Assembly: GCA_038525525.1 (NCBI GenBank)
Contig: JBCBHO010000005.1
Span: forward strand, 186,001 to 250,000
Length of the DNA: 64,000 nucleotides
Direction: 5' to 3'
Source: Shimia_B sp038525525
GTDB lineage: Bacteria; Pseudomonadota; Alphaproteobacteria; Rhodobacterales; Rhodobacteraceae
Every line of letters starts with the position of its first letter. Within the stretch, counting starts at the first letter, position 1. The notes below the pieces were generated by a model. It was not told where the DNA came from. It was given only the letters and a program-made list of their open reading frames with translations, and ran no database searches. Below, in pieces: positions 43,335 through 51,569 of this stretch. A program made the translations under genes and the position numbers.

Positions 43335-44342
43335 ATGCTGACCTACACGATCAGACGCCTCGTCCTCGCCGTCCCCACGCTCTTCTTCATCTCGCTCGTC
43401 ATTTTCGGGCTGCTCGAGCTCGCGCCGGGCGATCCCATGGCGCAGGTGCCGCTGACCGTGCCCGCGGAAGTAAAAGAGCAGATGCGCGAAGCCCTCGGCG
43501 TGGGACAGCCCATCTGGATCAGCTTCCCCAAATGGCTCTACCAGTTCTTCGTGGTCGAGCCGCAGGTCATGATCGACTACTATTTCGGCACGTCTTTCAG
43601 CGAGGGGCAGTTCCGCGCGATCTCCTGGCAGACGCGCTCCCCGGTCATGGACATCGTCGTCCAGCGCCTGCCGCAGACGCTCTGGGTCGTGGGGGTGGCC
43701 TATATCGTGGGCTTCGCCATCGCGATCCCGGTGGGCATCTATTCGGCCTACCGGCAGTACTCGCTCTTCGACAACCTCGGCACCTTCGTCACGATGGTGG
43801 GCTTTTCAGTGCCGCCGTTCTTCTCTGGCGTGCTCGTCATCGTGATCTTCTCGGTGCAGCTGGGCTGGTTCCCGTCGATCTACGACACGACGCTCGTGGT
43901 GAATTCGTGGGAGACGTTCGTGCGCCAGCTCAACCAGATGTTCCTGCCGGTAATGGTGCTTGCGCTTCAGATCACGAGCCAGACGAGCCGCTTCATGCGC
44001 TCCTCCATGCTCGACAATCTCAATCAGGACTACGTGCGCACGGCCCGCGCCAAGGGGCTGCGCGAACGCTCCGTCGTCATGACGCACGTCTTGCGCAATT
44101 CCATGATCCCCGTCGTCACCGTCATGGCGCTCAGCGTGCCGCAGATCTTCGGCGGGGCGATCATCACCGAGCAGGTCTTCAAGGTGAACGGGATCGGCCA
44201 GCTCCTCATCACCGCCATCGAGGCCAACGATCTGCCCATGGTGCAGACGCTGACATTCATCTTCGCGGTGCTGATCGTCCTCTTCAACCTCATCGCAGAC
44301 GTCCTCTACGGCCTGCTCGATCCCCGAATTAGGTATGATTGA
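43335..44342 (+). CDS. Peptide ABC transporter permease 1 (DppB type)
   Basis: A 335-residue inner-membrane permease. The N-terminus MLTYTIRRLVLAVPTLFFIS and LAPGDPMA are the DppB/OppB signature, and YVRTARAKGLRE (EAA loop contacting the ATPase) lies near residue 233. AGGAAGG precedes ATG 43335. Seven bases separate it from the second permease. Confidence 0.95.
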   Translation: MLTYTIRRLVLAVPTLFFISLVIFGLLELAPGDPMAQVPLTVPAEVKEQMREALGVGQPIWISFPKWLYQFFVVEPQVMIDYYFGTSFSEGQFRAISWQTRSPVMDIVVQRLPQTLWVVGVAYIVGFAIAIPVGIYSAYRQYSLFDNLGTFVTMVGFSVPPFFSGVLVIVIFSVQLGWFPSIYDTTLVVNSWETFVRQLNQMFLPVMVLALQITSQTSRFMRSSMLDNLNQDYVRTARAKGLRERSVVMTHVLRNSMIPVVTVMALSVPQIFGGAIITEQVFKVNGIGQLLITAIEANDLPMVQTLTFIFAVLIVLFNLIADVLYGLLDPRIRYD

Positions 44343-44348
44343 TCCGAT

Positions 44349-45329
44349 ATGACTGACGCCTCGCACAACACGCCGCTCGCCGATCCCGTCCCCACGACCG
44401 CCCCGAAGAGCCAGTGGGCCGAGGTCTGGAGCCAGTTCCGGCGGCACCGCGGCGCGATGGTCTCGCTCGCGATCCTCGCCATCATCGTCTTCGGGACCTT
44501 CCTCGGCCCGCTCGTCTGGCGCGCGGACCCGCAGGCGATCCCGTCGACGCTCGACATGATCCAGCAGCGCGATGCGCGGCCGCTCTACGTGGCGCTCTGG
44601 GACAGCGGCGCCAAGATCCAGTGGGAGAACCCGCTGGGCACCGACAACCTCGCCCGCGATAACCTCGCCCGGCTCATGTATGGCGGCCGTGTCTCCATCG
44701 CGGTGGGCCTCCTGGCCATGGCGCTTTCCATCGTGCTCGGCGCGTTCATCGGCGTGACGGCGGGCTATTTCCGCCGCCTCGATGCGCCGCTCATGCGCCT
44801 GACGGACCTCTTTCTGGCGCTGCCGCTCCTTCCGCTCATCCTCGTGGGCTCGCTTCTCTTCCGGGAGCCGCTGGCAGGCGTCTTCGGCATCGAGGGCGGC
44901 ACCTTCGTCCTCATCGTCTCGCTCATCGGCATCACGAGCTGGATGCAGACAGCGCGGATCGTGCGGGGCGATGTGCTGGCGCTGAAGGAGCGGGAATTCG
45001 TCCTCGCGGCCCGCTCCGTCGGCACGAAGCCGGGTAAGCTCATCCTGCGGCACGTGCTGCCCAACGTGCTTTCGCCCATCATGGTCTCGGCCACTTTGGG
45101 CATCGCCACGGCCATCATCACCGAGAGCGCGCTCTCCTTCCTCGGGTTCGGGTTCCCGCCGGATTTCCCCACCTGGGGGCGGCTCCTGAATGACAGCGTG
45201 GACCGCATGGTGCTCTATCCCGAGCGTGTGCTCTGGCCCGGCCTGATGATCTCGCTGACGGTGCTCTGCGTGAATTACCTGGGTGACGGTCTGCGCGACG
45301 CGCTGGACCCTCGCATCCGCGGGCGCTGA
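44349..45329 (+). CDS. Peptide ABC transporter permease 2 (DppC type)
   Basis: A 326-residue permease completing the importer. A cytoplasmic N-terminus is followed by WSQFRRHRGAMVSLAIL, a periplasmic loop with NPLGTDNLARD, and the EAA loop EFVLAARSVGTKPGKLILRH. LSFLGFGFPPDFPTWGRLL is the conserved C-terminal DppC segment. The next gene on the same strand begins 121 bases later. Confidence 0.95.
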   Translation: MTDASHNTPLADPVPTTAPKSQWAEVWSQFRRHRGAMVSLAILAIIVFGTFLGPLVWRADPQAIPSTLDMIQQRDARPLYVALWDSGAKIQWENPLGTDNLARDNLARLMYGGRVSIAVGLLAMALSIVLGAFIGVTAGYFRRLDAPLMRLTDLFLALPLLPLILVGSLLFREPLAGVFGIEGGTFVLIVSLIGITSWMQTARIVRGDVLALKEREFVLAARSVGTKPGKLILRHVLPNVLSPIMVSATLGIATAIITESALSFLGFGFPPDFPTWGRLLNDSVDRMVLYPERVLWPGLMISLTVLCVNYLGDGLRDALDPRIRGR

Positions 45330-45450
45330 TCCCGCGACCAGCCCCCACCAGCCCACGGACGTCGCTGGGGCAGTCGCTGGCTCGAGAGGCCTTGCAAGCC
45401 CCCGCGCGAAGCCCGTACCAACGGACCAAGCCAGCGAGGAGAGACGTGGA

Positions 45451-45759
45451 ATGGTTCGCTCAGGATTTATGATGGTGGCCCTTATGGCCGTGGCGGCCTG
45501 CGAGCCCGTTCCCGGCGGCAGCACGGGCGGTGGCCCCGTGTCGAACCTGCCCGAGGAGGTCATCGCCGTGGCCGATCCCCGCTTCGTGGGGACAGCGCGG
45601 CTCCTCGATGACGGCTGCTACTGGTACGAGCATTCCAATGTGGTGGAGACGACGTTTCTGCCGCTGCGAACGCCGGGAGGCCGCCCGATCTGCGCCCTCT
45701 CCCGCGAGGAGCGGGAGGCACGCCAGGCCGCGGCGGCGGCTGCCGCCGCCGGCACCTGA
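45451..45759 (+). CDS. Small lipoprotein, unknown
   Basis: A 102-residue protein with signal peptide MVRSGFMMVALMAVAAC (lipobox VAAC) and a mature domain containing PRFVGTARLLDDGCYWYEH and TFLPLRTPGGRPICAL; two cysteines could pair. The last 15 residues are mostly alanine. A strong ribosome site (GAGGAGAG, seven bases before ATG 45451) marks the start. No family recognised. Confidence 0.8.
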   Translation: MVRSGFMMVALMAVAACEPVPGGSTGGGPVSNLPEEVIAVADPRFVGTARLLDDGCYWYEHSNVVETTFLPLRTPGGRPICALSREEREARQAAAAAAAAGT

Positions 45760-45796
45760 TCCCGAACCAGAAAGTCGGCGCGCGCGACGCGCCCGA

Positions 45797-46492
45797 TCAG
45801 GCTTCCGCGGGGTAGAGATGGGCCATCGAGCCCGTCTCGACCTCTTCGTAGAGCCCGATGATATGGGCCATCACCATGCGCACGCAGCCCGAGGAGGCAC
45901 GGCCTCCGATGGAGCGTGGCAGCGGGGTGCCGTGGATGCGCAGGTAGGTATCGCGGCTGCCCTCGAAGAGATAGAAAGCGCGCGCGCCCAGAGGGTTGGA
46001 GGGGCCGCCATCCATCCCGTCCTCGTGCTGCTTGTAGACCTCGGGCTCCCGCTCGATCATCGCGTCGGTGGGGCGCCAGGTGGGCCATTTGCGCTTTGCA
46101 CCGATGCGGAAGACGCCGGGCTCGTAGAGATTGCCCCGCGCGATGGCGACGCCGTAGCGCATCGCTGATCCGTCGCCCCGCACGTGGTAGAGATAGCGCG
46201 CCGTGGCATCGACATGGATGTCGCCCGGCGTCAGCCCGTCATTGGCCTCCACCACCGTGGGCAGGAAGCGCGGGTGAAAGCCCCATGGGTTCGACGTGGT
46301 GGGCTCGAAATTGGCGGGGGTCACGCGGGCATCCCACGTGTCCCACATCGCGCGGTTCGATACCGGCGGGCGCGGCGCGGGCTCTTCGACCGCGTCGATC
46401 TGGTCGACCAAGGCGTCCTCCTGCGCGAGGAGCGGGAGGGCGGGCGAGAATAGCGCCGTGGTGGTCGCGATGAAATGGCGGCGGGTCAACAT
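45797..46492 (-). CDS. L,D-transpeptidase (YkuD domain)
   Basis: A 231-residue periplasmic cross-linking enzyme. The N-terminus MLTRRHFIATTTALF is twin-arginine-like, suggesting Tat export. The YkuD core ends in IHGTPLPRSIGGRASSGCVRM with His187 and catalytic Cys203. It forms 3-3 cross-links or attaches proteins to peptidoglycan; which one is unknown. Divergent from the amidinotransferase-like gene across 153 bases. Confidence 0.92.
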   Translation of the reverse strand: MLTRRHFIATTTALFSPALPLLAQEDALVDQIDAVEEPAPRPPVSNRAMWDTWDARVTPANFEPTTSNPWGFHPRFLPTVVEANDGLTPGDIHVDATARYLYHVRGDGSAMRYGVAIARGNLYEPGVFRIGAKRKWPTWRPTDAMIEREPEVYKQHEDGMDGGPSNPLGARAFYLFEGSRDTYLRIHGTPLPRSIGGRASSGCVRMVMAHIIGLYEEVETGSMAHLYPAEA

Positions 46493-46645
46493 ACGCGTCT
46501 TCCTTTCAGTGTGCAGGCAATGGGGCCCTGCGCAGGCCTAAAATGCATGAGAAGTGCCAATGGTTGCGATTCACATCCGCGTCAAACGGGTTTGCCGGGC
46601 CATGAGTGTTGCGCGAACGCGTCGCCCCGCTGTTTACTCTGCCCC

Positions 46646-47554
46646 ATGACCGATCCCTTCACGCTTCAACGCCGCGCGGCGCAGGGCGGCACCAGCCCCC
46701 TCTCCCATTGGGGCGGCCGCAACGAGACGGACCCGCTCACGGATGTCCTTCTCGGCTCGCCGGCCCATCTCTATCACCGCGCCACCTCCTCGCTCTCACG
46801 CAAGCACCTGCGCGACGCGCCCTGCGATATCCAGCGCGCGCAGGCCCAGCACGCCGAGCTCGTGAGCGCCTACGCGCAGTTCGGCGTGGCGATCCACATG
46901 CCCCCGCCCGAGCCCGAGCTCACCATGCAGGTCTATACCCGCGACAGCTCCGTGATGACGCCCTACGGCGCCATCATCACGGCGATGAGCCAGTGGTGGC
47001 GGCGCGGCGAGAACTACGCCGCCATCCGGCACTACGAGGCGCTGGGCATCCCCGTATACGACATGGTGACGGCGGGCACCTTCGAAGGCGGGGATTTCAA
47101 CGTCATCGAGGAAGGCTGCGTGCTTATCGGCTGCGGCGGCGCCCGCACCCAAGAGGAAGGCGCGCGGCAGGTGGCCGGCTGGTTCGAGCAGGAAGGCTGG
47201 GAGGTCCGCCTTGCCTTCATCGACGAGTTCTACGTGCATATCGACCTCATGGTCGTGCCCATCGCCGAAAAGCTCACCGCGGTCTGCACCGATTGCACCG
47301 ACCCCGCCATCGTCAGCTGGCTGCGCGGCAAGGGGCACGAGATCATCGACGTGCCCTTCCGCGACACCATGAACCTCGGCTGCAACCTCATGAGCCTCGG
47401 GCGCGACCGCGTCATCGCCCCGGCGAGCTCCACCCATCTCATCGCCGCCCTAAAGGCGCAGGGCTTCGAGATCGCTGCCGTCGAGACCGACGAGATCTCG
47501 AAAACCGGTGGCGGCATCCACTGCATGGCACAGGCGCTGCGCCGCGCAGCATGA
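46646..47554 (+). CDS. Amidinotransferase-fold (DDAH/arginine deiminase-like) hydrolase
   Basis: A 302-residue pentein-fold enzyme. VYTRDSSV, TFEGGDFNVI, YVHIDL (His198, Asp200) and the terminal GGGIHCMA with Cys293 mark the guanidino-modifying catalytic set of dimethylarginine dimethylaminohydrolases and arginine deiminases. Substrate is probably arginine or an N-methylated derivative. Start at ATG 46646 is at family length. It stands alone; no arginine catabolic neighbours are present. Confidence 0.88.
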   Translation: MTDPFTLQRRAAQGGTSPLSHWGGRNETDPLTDVLLGSPAHLYHRATSSLSRKHLRDAPCDIQRAQAQHAELVSAYAQFGVAIHMPPPEPELTMQVYTRDSSVMTPYGAIITAMSQWWRRGENYAAIRHYEALGIPVYDMVTAGTFEGGDFNVIEEGCVLIGCGGARTQEEGARQVAGWFEQEGWEVRLAFIDEFYVHIDLMVVPIAEKLTAVCTDCTDPAIVSWLRGKGHEIIDVPFRDTMNLGCNLMSLGRDRVIAPASSTHLIAALKAQGFEIAAVETDEISKTGGGIHCMAQALRRAA

Positions 47555-47575
47555 TGGCGCGCCGCTCCTGACCAA

Positions 47576-47762
47576 GAGGCCCCGGGTCAGGCCCGGGGCG
47601 CGCGGCGCGTGACACGGCGATGGGGCATTTGGACGAAGGTGAGGCCCTAGCCGCGAGGCCCTGGGTCAGGCCCGGGGCATGGGGCGCTTGACACGGCGAT
47701 GGGGCATCGGGGCGAGGGTGAGGCCCTGGCCGCGAGGCCCCGGGTCAGGCCCGGGGCGTTGG
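47576..47762. repeat. 79-base tandem repeat with GC-clamp palindromes
   Basis: Two complete 79-base units (47576-47654 and 47655-47733) followed by a partial third (from 47734). Units 1 and 2 match at 69 of 79 positions by direct comparison. Each unit opens with the palindrome GCCCCGGG-TCAGG-CCCGGGGC (first C-to-T change in unit 2) and contains GACACGGCGATGGGGCAT and GTGAGGCCCT. It lies between the amidinotransferase-like and MATE genes, both on the plus strand. Confidence 0.9.
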
Positions 47763-47811
47763 GCGCGGGCGGCGAAGGGGAACACGACAGGGCGGCGCGC
47801 GTTGTCACGCC

Positions 47812-49182
47812 ATGGCTGATCAGACCCGTGACCTCACCGAGGGGCCCGTTTGGCGCGCGCTCACTGCAATGTCCGCGCCCATGGCGCTCGGCATCTTCGC
47901 CGTCCTGTCCGTGGGCATTGCCGACGCGGTGTTCCTCGGACGCTATTCCGATGCGGCGCTGAGCGCCGTGGGCTTCATCTACCCGGTGACGACCGCCGTC
48001 ACATCGCTCTCCATCGGGCTTTCGGCAGGCGCGAACGCTGCCCTGAGCCAGGGCATCGGCCGCGGCGACGAAGGCGCCAAGACCTGCCGCCGCGCGCTCC
48101 ACGCCGTGGGGCTCGGGCTCCTCCTCTCCACGCTCGTGGCGCTGGGCGTCTGGGTCGCCTCGCCCGCCCTCTTCGGCCTCATGGGCGCCTCGGGCGCGGT
48201 CCTCGATGCGGTGCTCGACTACATGCCGCTCTGGTCGCTCTCCTTCCCGTTCCTCGTGGTGATGATGCAGCTCGGATCCGTCTTCCGCGCCCATGGCAAG
48301 GGCGGGCTCGCCGCCACGGCCATGGTCACCGCCGCGGGCATCAACGTGGCCGCCAACCCGCTCCTCATCTTCGGACTGGGCCCCCTGCCCGAGCTCGGGA
48401 TCGAGGGCGCGGCGCTTGCCACGCTCATCGGGCGCGCCGTGGCTGTGGCCCTCGCGCTCACCATCGCGCTCCGCGCGGGCTACATCGCTCTCGGGAGCGC
48501 TCCGCTGAAAAACCTCACGCTGAGCATGCGCGAGATCTTCGCGGTGGGCGCCCCGGCCGCCTTCTCCAACGCCATCAACCCAGCCGGCATGGCTGCCGTC
48601 ACCGCGGCCGTGGCGACCGTAGGCGCGGACGCCGTCGCGGGCTTCGGCGCGGCCACGCGGGTGCAATCGGTGGCCCTCGTGCCGCTCCTTGCGCTCTCCT
48701 CCGGCATCGGTCCCGTGGTGGGACAGAACTGGGGCAAGGGCGACGAGACCCGCGCGCGGACAGCCATGGGGCAGAGCTTTGCCTTCTGCGTGATCTACGC
48801 GCTCGTCCTCGGGCTCGTGCTCGCGCTCTTCAGCGGGCCCATCGCCGCGCTCGTCACCGGCGGCGCCGCTGGCACCGAAGAGGCCGCGCTTTACCTGCGC
48901 CTCGTGGGCTGGACGCTCTTCGGCTACGGCATGCTGGTGACGGCCAACGCGGCCATGAATGCCCGCTCGAAGGCGCTCTATTCCATGGGTATCTCGCTCA
49001 CCCGTGTCTTCGCGCTCTACCTGCCGCTGGCCTGGATCGGGGTGACGCTTGGCGGCTACACGGGCGTGCTCGCGGCCGCCATCCTCGCCAATGTGGGCGG
49101 GGCGGTGCTCGCGTGGTGGGCCGTGGGCCAGACCGGGCTTCGCGCGCGCCCCTTGCCCCGGATCACCACCGCCTCGGCCTGA
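47812..49182 (+). CDS. MATE family efflux transporter
   Basis: A 456-residue membrane protein with twelve predicted helices in two related halves, the MATE/NorM layout. Family marks: LGRYSDAALSAVGFIYPV in helix 2 and its second-half counterpart GAPAAFSNAINPAGMAAV. Probably a cation-coupled drug or metabolite exporter. The 79-base tandem repeat lies in its 5' flank. It ends three bases before the convergent DUF3422 gene. Confidence 0.93.
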   Translation: MADQTRDLTEGPVWRALTAMSAPMALGIFAVLSVGIADAVFLGRYSDAALSAVGFIYPVTTAVTSLSIGLSAGANAALSQGIGRGDEGAKTCRRALHAVGLGLLLSTLVALGVWVASPALFGLMGASGAVLDAVLDYMPLWSLSFPFLVVMMQLGSVFRAHGKGGLAATAMVTAAGINVAANPLLIFGLGPLPELGIEGAALATLIGRAVAVALALTIALRAGYIALGSAPLKNLTLSMREIFAVGAPAAFSNAINPAGMAAVTAAVATVGADAVAGFGAATRVQSVALVPLLALSSGIGPVVGQNWGKGDETRARTAMGQSFAFCVIYALVLGLVLALFSGPIAALVTGGAAGTEEAALYLRLVGWTLFGYGMLVTANAAMNARSKALYSMGISLTRVFALYLPLAWIGVTLGGYTGVLAAAILANVGGAVLAWWAVGQTGLRARPLPRITTASA

Positions 49183-49185
49183 CGC

Positions 49186-50469
49186 TCAGGTATCGACGGA
49201 GCGGCGGATGCGCTGCACGAGCCACCAGACGAGGAGTACGGTGAAGGGCGTGGCGATGCCGAAGAGCAGCACGTTGGAGATGCCCGCGGGCTCCGCCGCG
49301 GGGCCCAGCGCGTAGACGACGAGATTGACCGCGTAATAGCTGATCGCCACCACCGACAGCCCCTCCACCGTCTTCTGCAGGCGCAGCTGCAGATCCGCGC
49401 GCTTGTCCATGCTTTCCAGCAGCATCTGGTTCTGCGCCTGCCGTTCCACGTCGACGCTCGTGCGCAGGAGGTCCCCCACGCGCAGCGCCCGCTCCGACAT
49501 CTCCCGCATCCGCTGCTGGGTGGCGCGCACGGTGCGCATGGCCGGGTCGAACCGGCGCATCATGAATTCGCTGAAGGTCTGGCGCCCGTTGAAGCGCTCT
49601 TCGCGGAGGACCTCGATCCGGTTGTTGACGATCGCCTCGTATGCGCGGGTCGCCGCGAAGCGGTAGGAGGCCTTGGCGTTCATGTTCTCGAGCTCAGAGG
49701 AGAGCGCTATGAGCTTTTTCAGCGTCGCCTCGGAGCCGCGCGGGCCATTGGACATCTCGTCGGACAGGCGCAAGAGGCCGCTGTCGATCTCGGCGAGGCG
49801 TGGCGACATTGCCTGCACCCGCGCGAGCCCGAGCATGGACATGGCCTTGTAGGTCTCGATTTCGCAGAGCCGTTGCACCACGCGCCCGATCCGCCGGGTG
49901 CCGGTCTCGGGGCTGGTGAAGATCGCGAAGCGCATGTGCCCCGCTGGATCGATGCGAAAGTCGGAGGCCACAGTGGCGGAGCCGTCCACGACGTCGCTCA
50001 CCGCCAGGGATTCCGAGACGAACCAATCCTCGATCAGGTCCGCCTGTTTGGCGTGCTCTGGCTCTTCCTGAATGCGGATCAGCGCGGAGGTGAGGCGCAC
50101 GCCGGGCGCCGATGCGAGCCAGTCTTCCGGGAAGGCTTCGAAATCCACAGGGTCGAAGGGCCGATCTCCCAGCCCCTCGGACATGACCGTGTAGGTCACG
50201 AATTCGGTGTGGCTTTCCCATTTGAGCGCGTAGCGCCCCACCTTGCCGAAGTAATGCGTGGCCCCGGGCGAGGGATGATCCGCACCGAAGCGGTCGAGCA
50301 GATCGAGGAGGTGCCTGCGGTCACCCTCGCGGTCACGGGAGGAGGCGTTTTCGGCTTGCTTGATCGCGAGATAGGCCCCCGTCGCGGGGGCCGACATCGC
50401 GGGAAACGGGCGCGCATGGATTTCGTTCGCCAGCTTGTAGCGCAGCGGATGATCTTCGATGGCCGGCAT
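49186..50469 (-). CDS. DUF3422 family protein
   Basis: A 427-residue protein matching DUF3422: N-terminus HPLRYKLANEIHARPFP, central THYFGKVGRYALKWESHTEF and a long helical region (residues 230-370) likely to be coiled-coil. Two transmembrane helices near the C-terminus (VVAISYYAVNLVVYALG and LLFGIATPFTVLLVWWLV) anchor it with a short basic tail (RIRRSVDT). Molecular role unknown. Confidence 0.92.
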   Translation of the reverse strand: MPAIEDHPLRYKLANEIHARPFPAMSAPATGAYLAIKQAENASSRDREGDRRHLLDLLDRFGADHPSPGATHYFGKVGRYALKWESHTEFVTYTVMSEGLGDRPFDPVDFEAFPEDWLASAPGVRLTSALIRIQEEPEHAKQADLIEDWFVSESLAVSDVVDGSATVASDFRIDPAGHMRFAIFTSPETGTRRIGRVVQRLCEIETYKAMSMLGLARVQAMSPRLAEIDSGLLRLSDEMSNGPRGSEATLKKLIALSSELENMNAKASYRFAATRAYEAIVNNRIEVLREERFNGRQTFSEFMMRRFDPAMRTVRATQQRMREMSERALRVGDLLRTSVDVERQAQNQMLLESMDKRADLQLRLQKTVEGLSVVAISYYAVNLVVYALGPAAEPAGISNVLLFGIATPFTVLLVWWLVQRIRRSVDT

Positions 50470-50620
50470 GGCACCCTCTCGTCGTTTTGAGAGAGATAGC
50501 CATCTTTCCCCCGGATGCGAGACAAAAAGACGCGCCTTTACTGAATGTTAGCAGAATACTTTGGCATACAGCGACGCGCAGCCGGGATCGCAGGCAGCTT
50601 GCCCGCGCGGGAGGCAATTC

Positions 50621-51436
50621 TCAGGCGGGGTGTCTTTCGAGGAAGTCACGGATCGCGTCCGCCGTCTGTTTCGGGGCATCGACGACCGAAATGTGGCGCC
50701 CCGGCACCTCGGTGAACTGCCCGTTCTGAAGCGTCGCCGCCGCCGCGCGCATCTCGTCGAGGGGATACATTGCGTCGTCGCGGCCGGCGATCATGAGCGT
50801 GGGCACGGTGATCTCCGGCAGGAGCGGGCGGAGCGGCGGCCCCTCAAGAAGCACCGCGCGGACGACAGGGCCCATGGCGCGCCCCTCGGCCCTCTTGAGC
50901 ATCGCGTGGAAGGCCTGGGCATAATCCGGCAGCTCCGGCAGGGCCGGATCGGCAAAGAAGCTGCGCGCCACGCCGTCCCGGAACACGCGCAGGCCGGGCG
51001 CCCACCGGGCCCCCGCCGCGATGAAGCGCTGCTGGAGAGAGGCAGCCGTGCCGAGCTCGAGGGGCGTGTTGATGAGGAGCGCCACGCTCGCCCGCCCCGG
51101 GGCCGCGCGCGCGGCATGGGCGGCGACAAGACCGCCCCACGAGGTCCCGCCGATCACGGCACGCGCGAGCCCCAGCGCCTCCATGACAGCGAGCAGGCCC
51201 TGCGCCTGCGCGGCGAGGGTAAGCGTGCGTGCAGGCCCCGAGCGGCCATGGCCGGGCCCATCGATGCGGATGAGCCGGAGGCCCGGGAGATGCCCGGCGA
51301 TCTCGTCGTAGACATGCCCGTCGGTGAAGATCGACGGCCAGAGGAGGCAGGGCCGTCCCGCCCCTGTTTCGCGGACGAAGAGCCGCCCCGCCTCCGTATC
51401 GATCTCGTGGCTTGTTTGGCTGGTATCCTTGGGCAT
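50621..51436 (-). CDS. Alpha/beta hydrolase
   Basis: A 271-residue alpha/beta-hydrolase fold protein. RIDGPGHGRSGP leads to the nucleophile elbow GGTSWGG, the acid lies in GRDDAMYPLDE and the base in GRHISVVDAP. No signal peptide. Substrate unknown; 3-oxoadipate enol-lactonase-like by layout only. It is the last gene of the strand before a 133-base gap containing the pnt terminator. Confidence 0.9.
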   Translation of the reverse strand: MPKDTSQTSHEIDTEAGRLFVRETGAGRPCLLWPSIFTDGHVYDEIAGHLPGLRLIRIDGPGHGRSGPARTLTLAAQAQGLLAVMEALGLARAVIGGTSWGGLVAAHAARAAPGRASVALLINTPLELGTAASLQQRFIAAGARWAPGLRVFRDGVARSFFADPALPELPDYAQAFHAMLKRAEGRAMGPVVRAVLLEGPPLRPLLPEITVPTLMIAGRDDAMYPLDEMRAAAATLQNGQFTEVPGRHISVVDAPKQTADAIRDFLERHPA

Positions 51437-51511
51437 GGCCGCGCGCCTCTAAAAGTTAGCGACCTTAACTTACCACGAAGGCCCTACCGGACAAAGCACT
51501 CCTTCACCAAG

Positions 51512-51544
51512 AAAAAAGGGCGCTCCCTTATGGAACGCCCTCTT
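51512..51544 (-). terminator. Rho-independent terminator of pntAB
   Basis: On the minus strand, GGGCGTTCC and GGAGCGCCC form a stem (one G-U wobble) around a five-base loop, followed by TTTTTT. It begins 30 bases past the pntB stop at 51570, so it ends the pntA-pntB transcript. It is the only textbook intrinsic terminator noticed in the window. Confidence 0.88.
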
Positions 51545-51569
51545 TGGGTCTGTCCGGGTCCCGCCGGGA

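Noticed and set aside
43806..45563. 585-codon minus-strand frame opposite the permeases
   Set aside because: Charged, low-complexity antisense translation of two clear DppB/DppC genes.
47576..47762. Tandem repeats considered as a CRISPR array
   Set aside because: Units are contiguous 79-base copies with no unique spacers, and no cas genes are present.
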